Assembly: GCF_003054055.1 (NCBI RefSeq) | Contig: NZ_QBKI01000006.1 | Span: forward strand, 186,001 to 250,000 | Length of the DNA: 64,000 nucleotides | Reading direction: 5' to 3' | From: Pontibacter mucosus | GTDB taxonomy: Bacteria; Bacteroidota; Bacteroidia; Cytophagales; Hymenobacteraceae | Part shown: positions 8,241 to 16,959 of the stretch, one piece after another | Numbering within the stretch: the first letter of the stretch is position 1 | Layout of the letters: the number at the start of each line of letters is the position of its first letter | Made by a program: the position numbers and the translations under genes | The notes under the pieces: model-generated | The model's database searches: none | Seen by the model: only the letters and a program-made list of their open reading frames with translations | Told to the model about the DNA's origin: nothing

Positions 8241-9203
8241 GTGCGCGAAGCTGCCTTTATCCGCAAAAACAAACTTAAGTGGAAGTCATACGAAACCCAG
8301 CCGGCCTCCAGCCCCGATGCGCTGGCCGATAGGTTTATTGAGTTGACCGACGACCTGGCCTATGCCCGCACCTTCTACCCGGAATCTGACACCACCGCAT
8401 ATCTGAACGGCCTGACCGGGCGTACCCACCAGGCCATTTACCGCAACAAGAAAGAGAAGCGCAACCGCATCGCCCGTTTCTGGAAGTATGAGCTCCCTTA
8501 CCTTTTCCGGCAGCACCACCGGCAACTTTTTTACGCTTTTCTGGTTTTTGCTGTAGCCTGTGGCCTAGGGGCGCTGTCGGCCGCCATGGACGATACTTTT
8601 GTGCGCCTCATACTCGGTGACCACTACGTGAACATGACCCTGGAGAACATCCGCAAGGGCGACCCGATGGCGGTTTACAAAAGCAGTGGCGAGGCGGAGA
8701 TGTTCCTCTATATCACCATCAACAACATCCGGGTGTCCTTTCTGGCCTTTGTGATGGGCGTGTTCTTCTCCATCGGCACCTTTTGGGTGCTGTTTCAGAA
8801 CGGCGTGATGCTGGGAGCCTTTCAGTACTTCTTCTACAAACAGGGCCTGCTGGTTACCTCCATGCTTACCATCTGGATACACGGCACCCTGGAGATAGCA
8901 GCCATTGTGATTGCGGGCTGCGCCGGGTTTGTAATGGGCAACAGCCTGCTTTTCCCGAAAACCTACTCCCGCATGCACGCCTTTAAACAAGGCGCCCGCC
9001 GGGGACTTAAAATCGTGATGGGGCTGGTGCCGGTGTTTATCACAGCGGGGTTTCTGGAAGGTTTTGTGACGCGCCATACCAGTATGCCGCTGGCCCTGAG
9101 CCTGTTTATCATACTTTCCTCTGCCGCCTTTATACTCTATTACTTTATACTATACCCACGTTCACTGCACCAAAAACATGTACCAGACCCGCCAGAAAAT
9201 TAA
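8241..9203 (+). CDS. SpoIIM-family (stage II sporulation protein M-like) membrane protein
   Basis: 320 residues beginning at a GTG (8241); the nearby ATG at 8230 is out of frame, and the N-terminus MREAAFIRKNKLKWKSYE is the usual one for these proteins in Bacteroidota. A soluble N-terminal region of about 90 residues is followed by several membrane segments (about 93-112, 160-185, 190-215, 220-245, 255-285, 290-310) with the SpoIIM core NNIRVSFLAFVMGVFFSIGT and IWIHGTLEIAAIVIAG. Non-sporulating Bacteroidota carry this family next to MoxR genes, so the sporulation name is historic. First gene of a six-gene unit; its end overlaps the next gene by 26 bp, implying translational coupling. Confidence 0.9.
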   Translation: MREAAFIRKNKLKWKSYETQPASSPDALADRFIELTDDLAYARTFYPESDTTAYLNGLTGRTHQAIYRNKKEKRNRIARFWKYELPYLFRQHHRQLFYAFLVFAVACGLGALSAAMDDTFVRLILGDHYVNMTLENIRKGDPMAVYKSSGEAEMFLYITINNIRVSFLAFVMGVFFSIGTFWVLFQNGVMLGAFQYFFYKQGLLVTSMLTIWIHGTLEIAAIVIAGCAGFVMGNSLLFPKTYSRMHAFKQGARRGLKIVMGLVPVFITAGFLEGFVTRHTSMPLALSLFIILSSAAFILYYFILYPRSLHQKHVPDPPEN

Positions 9204-10068
9204 CTTAAGAGAAGAAAGGGATTTCGGGGAGAAACTGAACGCCACCTTCACCTTTATCAAGCAAAACTTTAAGCCTTTATCTAAAAGCATCCTGCTGTAT
9301 GTGTCGCCGGTGGCCATACTGGCGGGTATTTTTTCAGGCATCTACCAGTCGCGGTTGTTCCAGCAGCTTAACGGCGAAGGCCCCTACAGCAACGTGGGCG
9401 AGTTTACTGTTTTTAGCCAGGTCACCTCGCTCAATCAACTTATCTCCATCTTCTTTGCGATACTGGCCTACGTGGTGGTGGCGCTTACTATCTACGGGTT
9501 TATGGCGGCGTATATGGATGAGGAGGGCGAGGTAAGGCCAGCGGCAGTATGGGATCATATCAAACGAAATATTATACAAGCTACTTATTCCAGCATTGTC
9601 ATCGGCGTGGTCTGCATCTTGAGCATCTTCTTGTTTGGCCTGGGCATTTACCTGATGGTGGTGCTCTCGCTGTTCCTGGCCGTAATGGTGCGCGAGGAGA
9701 CCGGTTTTGTGGACACGATTGAGCGTTGCTTTTACCTGATCAAAGGCAACTGGTGGGCTACCCTGGGACTTATGATCGTGGCGGGCATTATACAAACCGT
9801 GATTGCCTGGCTGGCGGCTATTCCGCTGGGCGCTGTGATGATACTGCGCGGCCTGCTGGTGCCCGGTGCTGAAAGCGATGCGCTACTAATCATATCGAAC
9901 ACTATCACGACCCTGCTTACCACCTTTACCTACTGCATCTCCGTTCTGGCAATTGGCTTCCAGTATTTTAACCTGGTGGAGGAGAAAGACGGTGTGGGCC
10001 TGATGGAGCAGGTAGAACTTATCGGCAAAACCGACACGAATACTGCTGCCAATGAGGGTGAGTTTTAG
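9178..10068 (+). CDS. Multi-pass membrane protein of the MoxR module
   Basis: 296 residues; a soluble N-terminus (REERDFGEKLNATFTFIKQN) of the sort that begins membrane proteins annotated as glycerophosphodiester phosphodiesterase-like membrane domains, then about six membrane segments (about 38-58, 85-112, 135-165, 185-215, 235-262). I see no catalytic motif. It overlaps the SpoIIM gene by 26 bp and the next gene by 17 bp, so its production is tied to theirs. The gene is regularly found between SpoIIM and DUF4129 genes in this phylum; a structural membrane part of the module is the best guess. Confidence 0.82.
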   Translation: MYQTRQKINLREERDFGEKLNATFTFIKQNFKPLSKSILLYVSPVAILAGIFSGIYQSRLFQQLNGEGPYSNVGEFTVFSQVTSLNQLISIFFAILAYVVVALTIYGFMAAYMDEEGEVRPAAVWDHIKRNIIQATYSSIVIGVVCILSIFLFGLGIYLMVVLSLFLAVMVREETGFVDTIERCFYLIKGNWWATLGLMIVAGIIQTVIAWLAAIPLGAVMILRGLLVPGAESDALLIISNTITTLLTTFTYCISVLAIGFQYFNLVEEKDGVGLMEQVELIGKTDTNTAANEGEF

Positions 10069-10789
10069 GCATACGTCTACGTTTATACTTATACTTTGCC
10101 TGCTGCTCGGTATTGGCACCATCGCCCACGCCCAGCAGCCAGACAGCATCCCTAACGCTGCCAAGCCTGTAGTAGTCCGCCCCTTCGATGCTGAAAAGGT
10201 GGAGAAGCTGCGCACGGATGAAGACTTCCAATACTACGAAGCCATTCCGGAGGGAGAAAGCCTGTGGGAACGCCTGAAGCGCCGCTTCCAGAATTGGCTG
10301 CGCGAGGTATTTTACGAAGGCCGGGCCAGCGGCCTGTGGGAAGCCCTGCTTTACATAGCCATTGCGGGTACCATTGTCTTTATCGTGATAAAAATGCAGC
10401 AGGTGGATACCGGTAGTTTGTTTGGCCGCAGGGCCGGAAGTATGGCCACGCCTTACGATGTGTTCGAGGAAAACATCCATGAGATGGACATGAAGGCGCT
10501 GATAGCCGAGGCAGTAGGAGAGCGAAACTACCGCAAGGCGGTGCGCCTGCACTACCTCCAGAGCCTGAAGTTCCTCACCAACACGGGCCTGATTGAGTGG
10601 AAACCAGGCAAGACCAACCGCAGCTACATCCACGAAATTCCGAACCAGCAGGTGCGCCGGGAGTTTGAGCAACTTACGGGCATGTTTGAGTACGTGTGGT
10701 ACGGCGGCGCAGCCCTCAGCGACGAACTGTATACCTCGGCCCGCGAGGAGTTCACCCAATTCAATCACCTGGTTCAGCAGCGCGCATGA
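10052..10789 (+). CDS. DUF4129 domain protein, exported and membrane-anchored
   Basis: 245 residues: signal peptide 1-27 (ending AHAQQ), an extracytoplasmic stretch of about 75 residues, one membrane segment at about 105-128 (LWEALLYIAIAGTIVFIVI) and a cytosolic C-terminal DUF4129 domain including GERNYRKAVRLHYLQSLKFL and GLIEWKPGKTNRSYIHEI. DUF4129 is often attached to transglutaminase-like proteins, and in Bacteroidota stands alone next to MoxR/DUF58. It overlaps the previous gene by 17 bp, and its TGA overlaps the ATG of the following gene (ATGA), which marks one operon. Confidence 0.88.
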   Translation: MRVSFRHTSTFILILCLLLGIGTIAHAQQPDSIPNAAKPVVVRPFDAEKVEKLRTDEDFQYYEAIPEGESLWERLKRRFQNWLREVFYEGRASGLWEALLYIAIAGTIVFIVIKMQQVDTGSLFGRRAGSMATPYDVFEENIHEMDMKALIAEAVGERNYRKAVRLHYLQSLKFLTNTGLIEWKPGKTNRSYIHEIPNQQVRREFEQLTGMFEYVWYGGAALSDELYTSAREEFTQFNHLVQQRA

Positions 10790-11973
10790 AAGGCTACCGT
10801 AGCTATATCGCCCTGATCGGCCTGCTCTTCGTGGCCCTGTTGCTGCTGGAGTACTTCCGCCCTAAGCCGGTGGACTGGTCGCAGACCTTCTCGCGGGAGG
10901 ACAAGATCCCCTACGGCACCTACGCCTTGTATGAGCTGCTTCCGGACATGTTCCCAAGCCAGCCGGTGCAACTGGTACGGGAGCCGGCCTACAACGTGCT
11001 ACAGGATTCCACCCTAAGCGGGAATTATGTGTTTATCACAAAATACTTCGAAGCCGATAGCCTGGACACCAACCTGCTGCTCGACTTTGTGCACCGGGGC
11101 AATCAGGTTTTCATTGCGGCAGACGAGTTCAGCTCTTACCTGCGGGACACGCTGCATTTTACTACCGATTACCTCAACACCACCAACTCTGATACAACCG
11201 GCTTTTATTTTACCAGCCAGTCAGAAAAGCAGGTCTATACTTTCCCTCCTAATAGCCACATGCGCAGCATCTGGGTAGATTCACAGCGTGGCCATGAGGC
11301 GCTGGGCAGGAACAAGGCCGGCCAACTTACTTTCATGCGTGTGCCTCTTGGAAAAGGTAGCTTTTATATCAATTCCGTACCGCTAGCCTTCAGCAATTAC
11401 CAACTCCTGACGCTAAACCAGAGCGGCTATGCCGCCACGGCCCTCTCCCACCTGCCGGTGCAGCCCGTTATCTGGGACGATTACCAGAACCTGGGCCGCG
11501 AGGAGGATCAGTCGGTTTTCCGGGTGCTGATGCGCCATGAGCCACTCACCTGGGCCTATTACCTCAGCCTGATTGGGCTGGTGCTGTTCCTGCTGTTCAA
11601 GAGCAAGCGCACCCAGCGCACTATCCCGGTCATGGAGCCGCCGCGCAACACCACCCTCGACTTTGTGAAAGCTATCGGTGGTTTATACTTCAACCACGGC
11701 AGCCACAAGAACATCGCCGAGAAGAAAATTGCCTATTTTCTGGAGTACCTGCGCCTGCACTACCACCTGGCCACCCATACGTTGGACGAGGAGCTGCGCG
11801 AGCGGGTAAAAGTTAAGTCCGGGGCTGACGCGGCACTGGTAGACCAGATTTTCGCGCTTATCCAAAGTATACACCAGAGCAGCGCCCTCAACGACCAGAC
11901 CCTGCTGATGCTCAACACTTATTTAGAAGACTTTTACAGCCAAACTTCCATACGGCCCAAGGCCAATGTATAG
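10786..11973 (+). CDS. DUF4350 domain membrane protein
   Basis: 395 residues when started at the ATG at 10786, which overlaps the upstream stop as ATGA; the open frame runs further up but those residues are out of context. An N-terminal anchor (about 6-24), then a DUF4350 region (about 40-220) with DKIPYGTYALYELLPDMFP and the FVHRGNQVFIAADEFS block, a second membrane segment at about 260-277 (AYYLSLIGLVLFLLF), and a cytosolic helical tail. DUF4350 resembles glutamine-amidotransferase-like folds without an obvious nucleophile here. The partner is the MoxR ATPase gene 3 bp downstream. Confidence 0.87.
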   Translation: MKGYRSYIALIGLLFVALLLLEYFRPKPVDWSQTFSREDKIPYGTYALYELLPDMFPSQPVQLVREPAYNVLQDSTLSGNYVFITKYFEADSLDTNLLLDFVHRGNQVFIAADEFSSYLRDTLHFTTDYLNTTNSDTTGFYFTSQSEKQVYTFPPNSHMRSIWVDSQRGHEALGRNKAGQLTFMRVPLGKGSFYINSVPLAFSNYQLLTLNQSGYAATALSHLPVQPVIWDDYQNLGREEDQSVFRVLMRHEPLTWAYYLSLIGLVLFLLFKSKRTQRTIPVMEPPRNTTLDFVKAIGGLYFNHGSHKNIAEKKIAYFLEYLRLHYHLATHTLDEELRERVKVKSGADAALVDQIFALIQSIHQSSALNDQTLLMLNTYLEDFYSQTSIRPKANV

Positions 11974-11976
11974 CTT

Positions 11977-12969
11977 ATGCAAGAAGACGTACTTATCACC
12001 GCACAGGAAAACAAAACCGACTACAGCGCCCTGCGCGCCGCTACCGAAAGTATAAAACAGGAGCTCCGGCAGATAATTGTGGGCCAGGAGCGGCTCGTGG
12101 AAACGCTATTAGTAGCCCTACTTGCTGACGGGCACGTGCTCATCGAGGGGGTGCCCGGTATCGCCAAAACCCTGACAGCCAAACTACTGGCTCGCACCGT
12201 AGACGTTGACTTCAGCCGCATCCAGTTCACCCCGGACCTGATGCCGTCGGATGTGCTGGGCACCTCGGTTTTCCACCCGGGCACGGCCTCTTTCGAGTAT
12301 AAACAGGGTCCCATCTTCGCCAACATCGTGCTGATTGACGAGATAAACCGTGCCCCAGCCAAAACTCAGGCTTCTTTGTTTGAGGTGATGGAGGAGCAAC
12401 ACGTAACCCACGACGGCAAAGTATACCCGCTGGCCGCGCCCTTTATCGTGCTGGCCACCCAAAACCCGATTGAGCAGGAAGGCACTTACCGCTTGCCCGA
12501 GGCCCAGCTTGACCGCTTCATGTTCAAGGTATTGGTAGATTACCCGAGCCTGGAGGAGGAAGTGGCGATACTGGATCTGCAGCACAAAGGCCCGCAGCTG
12601 AAAAAGGAGCTGGACCAGGTACAAGCGGTGCTGTCGGCGGAGCAGCTGCTGGCGCTGCGACAGGCGGTGCAGGCCGTGCACCTGGATAAAAAACTGCTCG
12701 AGTACATTGCCCATATTGTGGCGGAGACCCGGGTGAGCAAGTCTTTATACCTGGGCGCCTCGCCGCGCGCTTCCATTGCCCTGCTCAACAGCTCCAAGGC
12801 CCTGGCTGCCCTGCGTGGTCGCGGCTTTGTGACGCCGGAGGATGTACAGGAACTGGCGCCTGTGGTGCTGCGCCACCGCATCCTGCTCACGCCGGAGCGC
12901 GAGATGGAGGGCATTACGCCGGACGAGGTGATTAAACAGATTGTTCAGAAAATAGAAGTGCCGCGCTAG
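11977..12969 (+). CDS. MoxR-family AAA+ ATPase
   Basis: 330 residues. Walker A GVPGIAKT at 58-65, Walker B IVLIDEINRA at 117-126, sensor 1 region FIVLATQNPIEQEGTYRLPEAQLDRF near 150-175 and the C-terminal lid with LGASPRASIALLNSSKALA are all present, so an active ATPase is expected. MoxR proteins act as chaperone-like factors that mature or remodel partner complexes, usually ones with DUF58 or VWA proteins. Here the DUF58 gene follows with the stop and start overlapping (TAGTG). The ATG at 11977 lies 3 bp after the upstream stop. Confidence 0.95.
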   Translation: MQEDVLITAQENKTDYSALRAATESIKQELRQIIVGQERLVETLLVALLADGHVLIEGVPGIAKTLTAKLLARTVDVDFSRIQFTPDLMPSDVLGTSVFHPGTASFEYKQGPIFANIVLIDEINRAPAKTQASLFEVMEEQHVTHDGKVYPLAAPFIVLATQNPIEQEGTYRLPEAQLDRFMFKVLVDYPSLEEEVAILDLQHKGPQLKKELDQVQAVLSAEQLLALRQAVQAVHLDKKLLEYIAHIVAETRVSKSLYLGASPRASIALLNSSKALAALRGRGFVTPEDVQELAPVVLRHRILLTPEREMEGITPDEVIKQIVQKIEVPR

Positions 12970-14300
12970 TGCCGTTTATCCGCAGTTTATACTTCACCAA
13001 CCGCTTTTACCTGGGCCTGGCCGGCCTGGCATGCCTTTTCGTGCTTGCCTTTTTCGTGCCCTTGCTGCTGGTGCTGGCCAAGGTGGCCGTAGCCGTATTG
13101 GTGCTGCTGACGTTGGTGGATTTGCTGCTGCTGTACCGGAACCGGGAGGGCGTACATGCCAGTCGCAGCATGCAGGAAAAGCTCTCCAACGGCAGCGACA
13201 ACGACGTGTACCTGTACCTGGAAAACAAGTATGGCTTTACCCTGCACACTGAAGTCATTGACGAGCTTCCCTTCCAGTTCCAGAAACGCGACAGCCTGTT
13301 CAAGGCCATTGTTCCCGAAGGCCGTATGCACATCATCCACTATACCTTGCGGCCCACCAAACGCGGTAGCTACAGCTTCGGGGCCATCAATGTGTTTGTC
13401 ATGAGCGTGCTACAGCTGGTAAAACGCCGCTACAAATTCGCCCAGAACCAGGAAGTGCCGGTTTACCCGTCCTTTATTCAGATGCGGCAGTACGAGCTGC
13501 TTACCATCTCCAACAGGCTCCACGAGTTTGGTCTGAAGAAAATCCGACGGATTGGGCAAAGCACCGAGTTTGAGCAGATTCGTCCTTACGTGGCCGGAGA
13601 CGACCAGCGCACCATTAACTGGAAAGCCACCGCACGCCGGGCAGAGCTGATGGTGAATAGCTACCAGGACGAGAAATCGCAGCAGGTATATTGCCTCATT
13701 GATAAGGGGCGCGTAATGCAGATGCCATTTGAGGGGCTGAGTCTGCTGGACTATGCCATCAACGCCTCGCTCGTTATCTCCAACATTGCCCTTAAAAAAG
13801 AGGATAAGGCAGGCATCATCACCTTCTCCGACAAAATCAGCAACATACTGCCGGCCCAGCGGAAAGCCGACCAGCTGCGTCGCATTCTGGAGGTGCTCTA
13901 CAACCAGAAAACCTTGTACCAGGAAACGGACTATGAGCGCCTTTACGGCACCATCCGCCATACTTTAAAACAGCGCAGCCTGCTCCTGCTCTTCACCAAC
14001 TTTGAGACCCTGAACAGTGCTCAGCGCCAGCTGCCTTACCTGCGCGCTTTGGCCAGGCACCACCTGCTCGTGGTTATCTTCTTTGAAAACACCGAGCTGC
14101 ACGGCCTGCTGCACGAGCCTGCCTCCACGACCGAGGAAGTATACACCAAAGCCATCGCCGAAAAGTTTACCCACGACAAACGGCAGGTGGTCAAGGAGCT
14201 GCAGCAGCACGGCATCCATGCCATCCTCACTCCACCCAAAGACCTCACGGTAAATACCATCAACAAGTACCTTGAACTGAAGGCACGGGGGCTACTATAA
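12969..14300 (+). CDS. DUF58 domain protein, partner of MoxR
   Basis: 443 residues from a GTG at 12969 that shares its first G with the upstream TAG. Two membrane segments at about 14-50 are followed by a beta-rich region and the DUF58 signature EQIRPYVAGDDQRTINWKA at about 198-216, then a VWA-like fold to the end (YCLIDKGRVMQMPFEGLSLL, LLLLFTNFETL). The VWA-type domain may bind a metal and another protein (family knowledge). It closes the operon and is followed at once by a strong terminator. The whole module is probably an envelope-stress or maturation system (inference). Confidence 0.92.
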   Translation: MPFIRSLYFTNRFYLGLAGLACLFVLAFFVPLLLVLAKVAVAVLVLLTLVDLLLLYRNREGVHASRSMQEKLSNGSDNDVYLYLENKYGFTLHTEVIDELPFQFQKRDSLFKAIVPEGRMHIIHYTLRPTKRGSYSFGAINVFVMSVLQLVKRRYKFAQNQEVPVYPSFIQMRQYELLTISNRLHEFGLKKIRRIGQSTEFEQIRPYVAGDDQRTINWKATARRAELMVNSYQDEKSQQVYCLIDKGRVMQMPFEGLSLLDYAINASLVISNIALKKEDKAGIITFSDKISNILPAQRKADQLRRILEVLYNQKTLYQETDYERLYGTIRHTLKQRSLLLLFTNFETLNSAQRQLPYLRALARHHLLVVIFFENTELHGLLHEPASTTEEVYTKAIAEKFTHDKRQVVKELQQHGIHAILTPPKDLTVNTINKYLELKARGLL

Positions 14301-14330
14301 AAAAAGGAGACAAAGCTTGTCTCCTTTTTT
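14301..14330 (+). terminator. Rho-independent terminator of the MoxR operon
   Basis: A 13-bp stem AAAAAGGAGACAA (14301-14313) with TTGTCTCCTTTTT (14317-14329), 3-nt loop and a T run, starting on the base after the stop codon. Confidence 0.92.
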
Positions 14331-14435
14331 TGTGTAAGGTTAGTAAAGTTAGAGTAGTGTGCGTTAAGGTGAGAGTAAAGGTTTTTCGATATCGTTCTGT
14401 TTCGGTTATACTTTGTTTTTATACTTTATACTTTC

Positions 14436-15011
14436 CTGGCGCAAGTCTTCAGACTTGTGTTCCATTGCTGGCGCGGGTTTGCAACTCGTGCCTACCTATG
14501 ATGTTGGGTTTGTAACCCAACTGGCTTGAAAAGCCATACTTATACTTTGGCTATACTTTCATAGCCGCTGCTTTCTGTAACCTTAACCAAGCTATCCTTA
14601 CTAGCTACGGCTCATCCTCCAGACTCACATGCCCATCGTTGCATGTCTAGCTTTGGCTCCCTCAAGGACGGGAGGCCTCGCCTTGGGGGTAGGGGCCCTC
14701 GATAAGGGCATCGCACTGTCTACATTTCCTTTGCTCCTGACGTCACAATTTCGCTGAAGCGAAACCGGAAATCTAGAAGGCGCTCAACCCAAAGGCTGGG
14801 AAAGAATCGATAGCCACTGCTAACGGAGCTTCAGCCAGAGTCCCCCTTCGAAGGGGGTAGGGGGATGTTAATCGCCTGTTGGATTCATACTTTGTAGGGA
14901 CAGGTCTCAACCTGTCCGCGCAAGGACAACAGCTATAGAACTTATACTTCAGCAGAAGCAAATACAAACTCCCCTCCTTTGACAAGGAGGGGCAGGGGTG
15001 GTTGGACCCGG
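14436..15011 (+). repeat. Composite intergenic repeat, copy 2
   Basis: Second copy of the mosaic found at 6748-7368. The matched part runs from the hairpin GGCGCGGGTTTGCAACTCGT (from 14470) to the CTCCCCTCCTT/AAGGAGGGG hairpin and CAGGGGTGGTTGG at about 14975-15006. A second, diverged hairpin unit (GGCGCAAGTCTTCAGACTTG) lies just in front at about 14437. The block CCGGAAATCTAGAAGGCGCT and the CCCCCTTCGAAGGGGG palindrome are nearly unchanged, while the linkers differ in sequence and length (total about 76 bp shorter). It also holds an insert with GGACAGGTCTCAACCTGTCC, itself a hairpin (near 14898-14917), absent from copy 1. No gene between 14331 and 15106. Confidence 0.8.
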
Positions 15012-15106
15012 AATTGCAAACTTACTTCGCCCTGTTCTTAGGACGAAGATTATACTTCATACTCCTTTGAGGGGACGACTTCCCTTCAATAATTCAGCTA
15101 TTACAC

Positions 15107-16447
15107 TCACACCGCCACCGCTTGTTCTGCTGCTGGTTGCTTATCTAGATACTTATCTACAAAAGGCGTGTAAATAGCCAGCAGGCTGAACAGCAGCAAC
15201 AGGTACAGGTACCAGGCATTCGCCCAGAGATCCAGGAAGTTCAGCTGCCCGTTTGTAAAGCTAACCAGCAGCAGGATCTGCGCCCCGTAAGGCAGCAGGC
15301 CCTGCACCACGCAGGAGGCAATATCCAGCAGGGCAGCGGTTTTGCGCTTGTCGATGCTATACTTCCGGCTGATTTCTTTCACCACCGGCCCGGTTACCAC
15401 GATGGAAACGGTGTTGTTGGCAATAGCGGAGTTGGTGCCGCCTACCAGCGAGAGAATCCCCACTTGCGCAGAGCGCATGCCATTTGCCGCTTTGCTCACC
15501 TTTTGCAGCAGAAACGTAATCCCCCCTGCCTCGCTTACCATCTGTGCCAGCCCACCTGTCAGCATCGAGAGCAGGAAAATCTCTGTCATGCCTGTAAAAC
15601 CTTCGTACACGCTCTTGCCGAAGGCCAGCACCTCCAGTTGCCCCTGCCAAAGCCCTACGGCGCCGGAAGCGATGGTTCCTAAAACAAGCACGACAAACAC
15701 ATTTATGCCGGAAACGGCAAGTCCGATAACCAGCAGGTAAGGAGCAATTTGCCAGAAGTTTGCCGCCTGTAGCTCCGGGAGCTGCGCCTCCGCTGCACCT
15801 GTCGTATACCAGCCTGTTAGTAGCAACAGGAGTATGGTTACCAGGGCAGCAGGACCGGCAATCAGGATATTAACCCTGAACTTATCGCGCATGCTGCACT
15901 CCTGCGTTTGCGTGGCAGCAATGGTTGTATCGGAGATAAAGGAGAGGTTGTCGCCAAACATAGCACCGCCCAACAGCACCCCCAGCAGCAAAGGCATGGA
16001 AGTATGGCTCTGCTCCGCCAGCCCCACCACGATTGGCCCCAGGGCCACGATTGCTCCCACGGAGGTGCCCGTAGCTGTGGACAAAAAGGCCGCCAGCAGA
16101 AACACACCCAGCGCCAGGTACTGTACCGGCAGCACACTCAGGCCCAGATTTACCGTGGCATCCACGCCTCCCACCGCCTTTGTTACCGAGGCAAAAGCAC
16201 CAGCCAGTAAGTAAATAAGGCACATGGTAACGATTTTAGAATCACCACAACCACGTATCAGGGCGGCCACCTTGGCCTCTGAAGAACCCCTTAGTATAAA
16301 AAAGGCGGAGATAATACCTAGTGTTACGGCCACCGGTGCCGGCAGCGCATAAAAGTCATTTAGAAGGATACCAGCACCTAAAAACGTCAGTACAAACACC
16401 AGGAAAGGTATGAGCGCCCAGCCGCCGGTTTTCTGAATATGTTGCAT
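15107..16447 (-). CDS. NhaC-family transporter under a SAM riboswitch; probable methionine transporter (MetT-like)
   Basis: About 446 residues with roughly 11-12 membrane segments. The NhaC-superfamily signature MFGDNLSFISDTTIAATQTQ is intact at about residues 175-195 from the chosen start. By family name alone it would be called a Na+/H+ antiporter. However, a complete SAM-I riboswitch lies in its leader (16687-16786), and NhaC-type proteins behind SAM riboswitches have been proposed as methionine transporters (MetT). I take the ATG at 16447 (MQHIQKTGG); the frame is open nine codons further up to 16474 but those residues are not family-like. A leader of about 240 nt separates riboswitch and gene. 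Transport of methionine is an inference. Confidence 0.85.
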   Translation of the reverse strand: MQHIQKTGGWALIPFLVFVLTFLGAGILLNDFYALPAPVAVTLGIISAFFILRGSSEAKVAALIRGCGDSKIVTMCLIYLLAGAFASVTKAVGGVDATVNLGLSVLPVQYLALGVFLLAAFLSTATGTSVGAIVALGPIVVGLAEQSHTSMPLLLGVLLGGAMFGDNLSFISDTTIAATQTQECSMRDKFRVNILIAGPAALVTILLLLLTGWYTTGAAEAQLPELQAANFWQIAPYLLVIGLAVSGINVFVVLVLGTIASGAVGLWQGQLEVLAFGKSVYEGFTGMTEIFLLSMLTGGLAQMVSEAGGITFLLQKVSKAANGMRSAQVGILSLVGGTNSAIANNTVSIVVTGPVVKEISRKYSIDKRKTAALLDIASCVVQGLLPYGAQILLLVSFTNGQLNFLDLWANAWYLYLLLLFSLLAIYTPFVDKYLDKQPAAEQAVAV

Positions 16448-16686
16448 ATGTAATGTGGAGCTACAAACAGGCATGGCTACCTATAGCGTTAGATGCGCAC
16501 GCGGCAGTTGCTCCGGAAAGGTTAAAAGAAAGTATAAATTGAATAAGGATGCCTGAACCAGCAATGTGTCGGCGCTATGGCCGAATCAACAGCAGCAGCA
16601 GCACAGCACCTGTTTAGGCGCAGTTACGGCAGTATAGGCACGGAAAATGGTAGCGAGAAGCTGATGTAGTAAGTGCATGTAGATAA

Positions 16687-16786
16687 ATTTATAGGTCCCA
16701 AACTGGGCAGGTGTTAGCACCTTTACGGCGAGGCCGTGGTTGCTAGAGGTTCTCAGAGCCTGCTCTCTCCCCTCTTCTTTATAAAT
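16687..16786 (-). promoter_or_regulatory. SAM-I (S-box) riboswitch aptamer
   Basis: Read on the minus strand: P1 is ATTTATA (16786-16780) with TATAAAT (16693-16687). Within it come AAGAAGAGGGGAGAGAG, then GGCTCTGAGAACCTC followed by TAGCAACC, a P3 hairpin ACGGC-CTC-GCCGT, and AAAGGTGCTAACACCTGC forming P4. These match the order and conserved bases of the SAM-I aptamer (AAGAGaGG, GAGGGA, GCAACC, GGTGCTAA). When SAM is bound, the downstream gene would be turned down. I could not identify a clear anti-terminator/terminator switch in the 240 nt before the gene. Confidence 0.85.
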
Positions 16787-16959
16787 CTTGCATAAAGATG
16801 CTGCAAAGGTAAAGCCAGCAAAGCGACAAAATCAAATCCAGCCGCATTTTCCCCTAAACTTTATACTTGGGTACCCGAATTGTTCAGTGTCTAAACTTGC
16901 ATATGATGGTAAATTCGCTCAAGTTTATACTTTGAACAACCTATACTTTCTTAACCTGC

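Noticed and set aside
16475-16686. A terminator or anti-terminator switch between the SAM aptamer and the gene
   Set aside because: I could not find a stem with a T run on the minus strand; the region has a CAG-rich stretch and weak pairings only, so I list only the aptamer.
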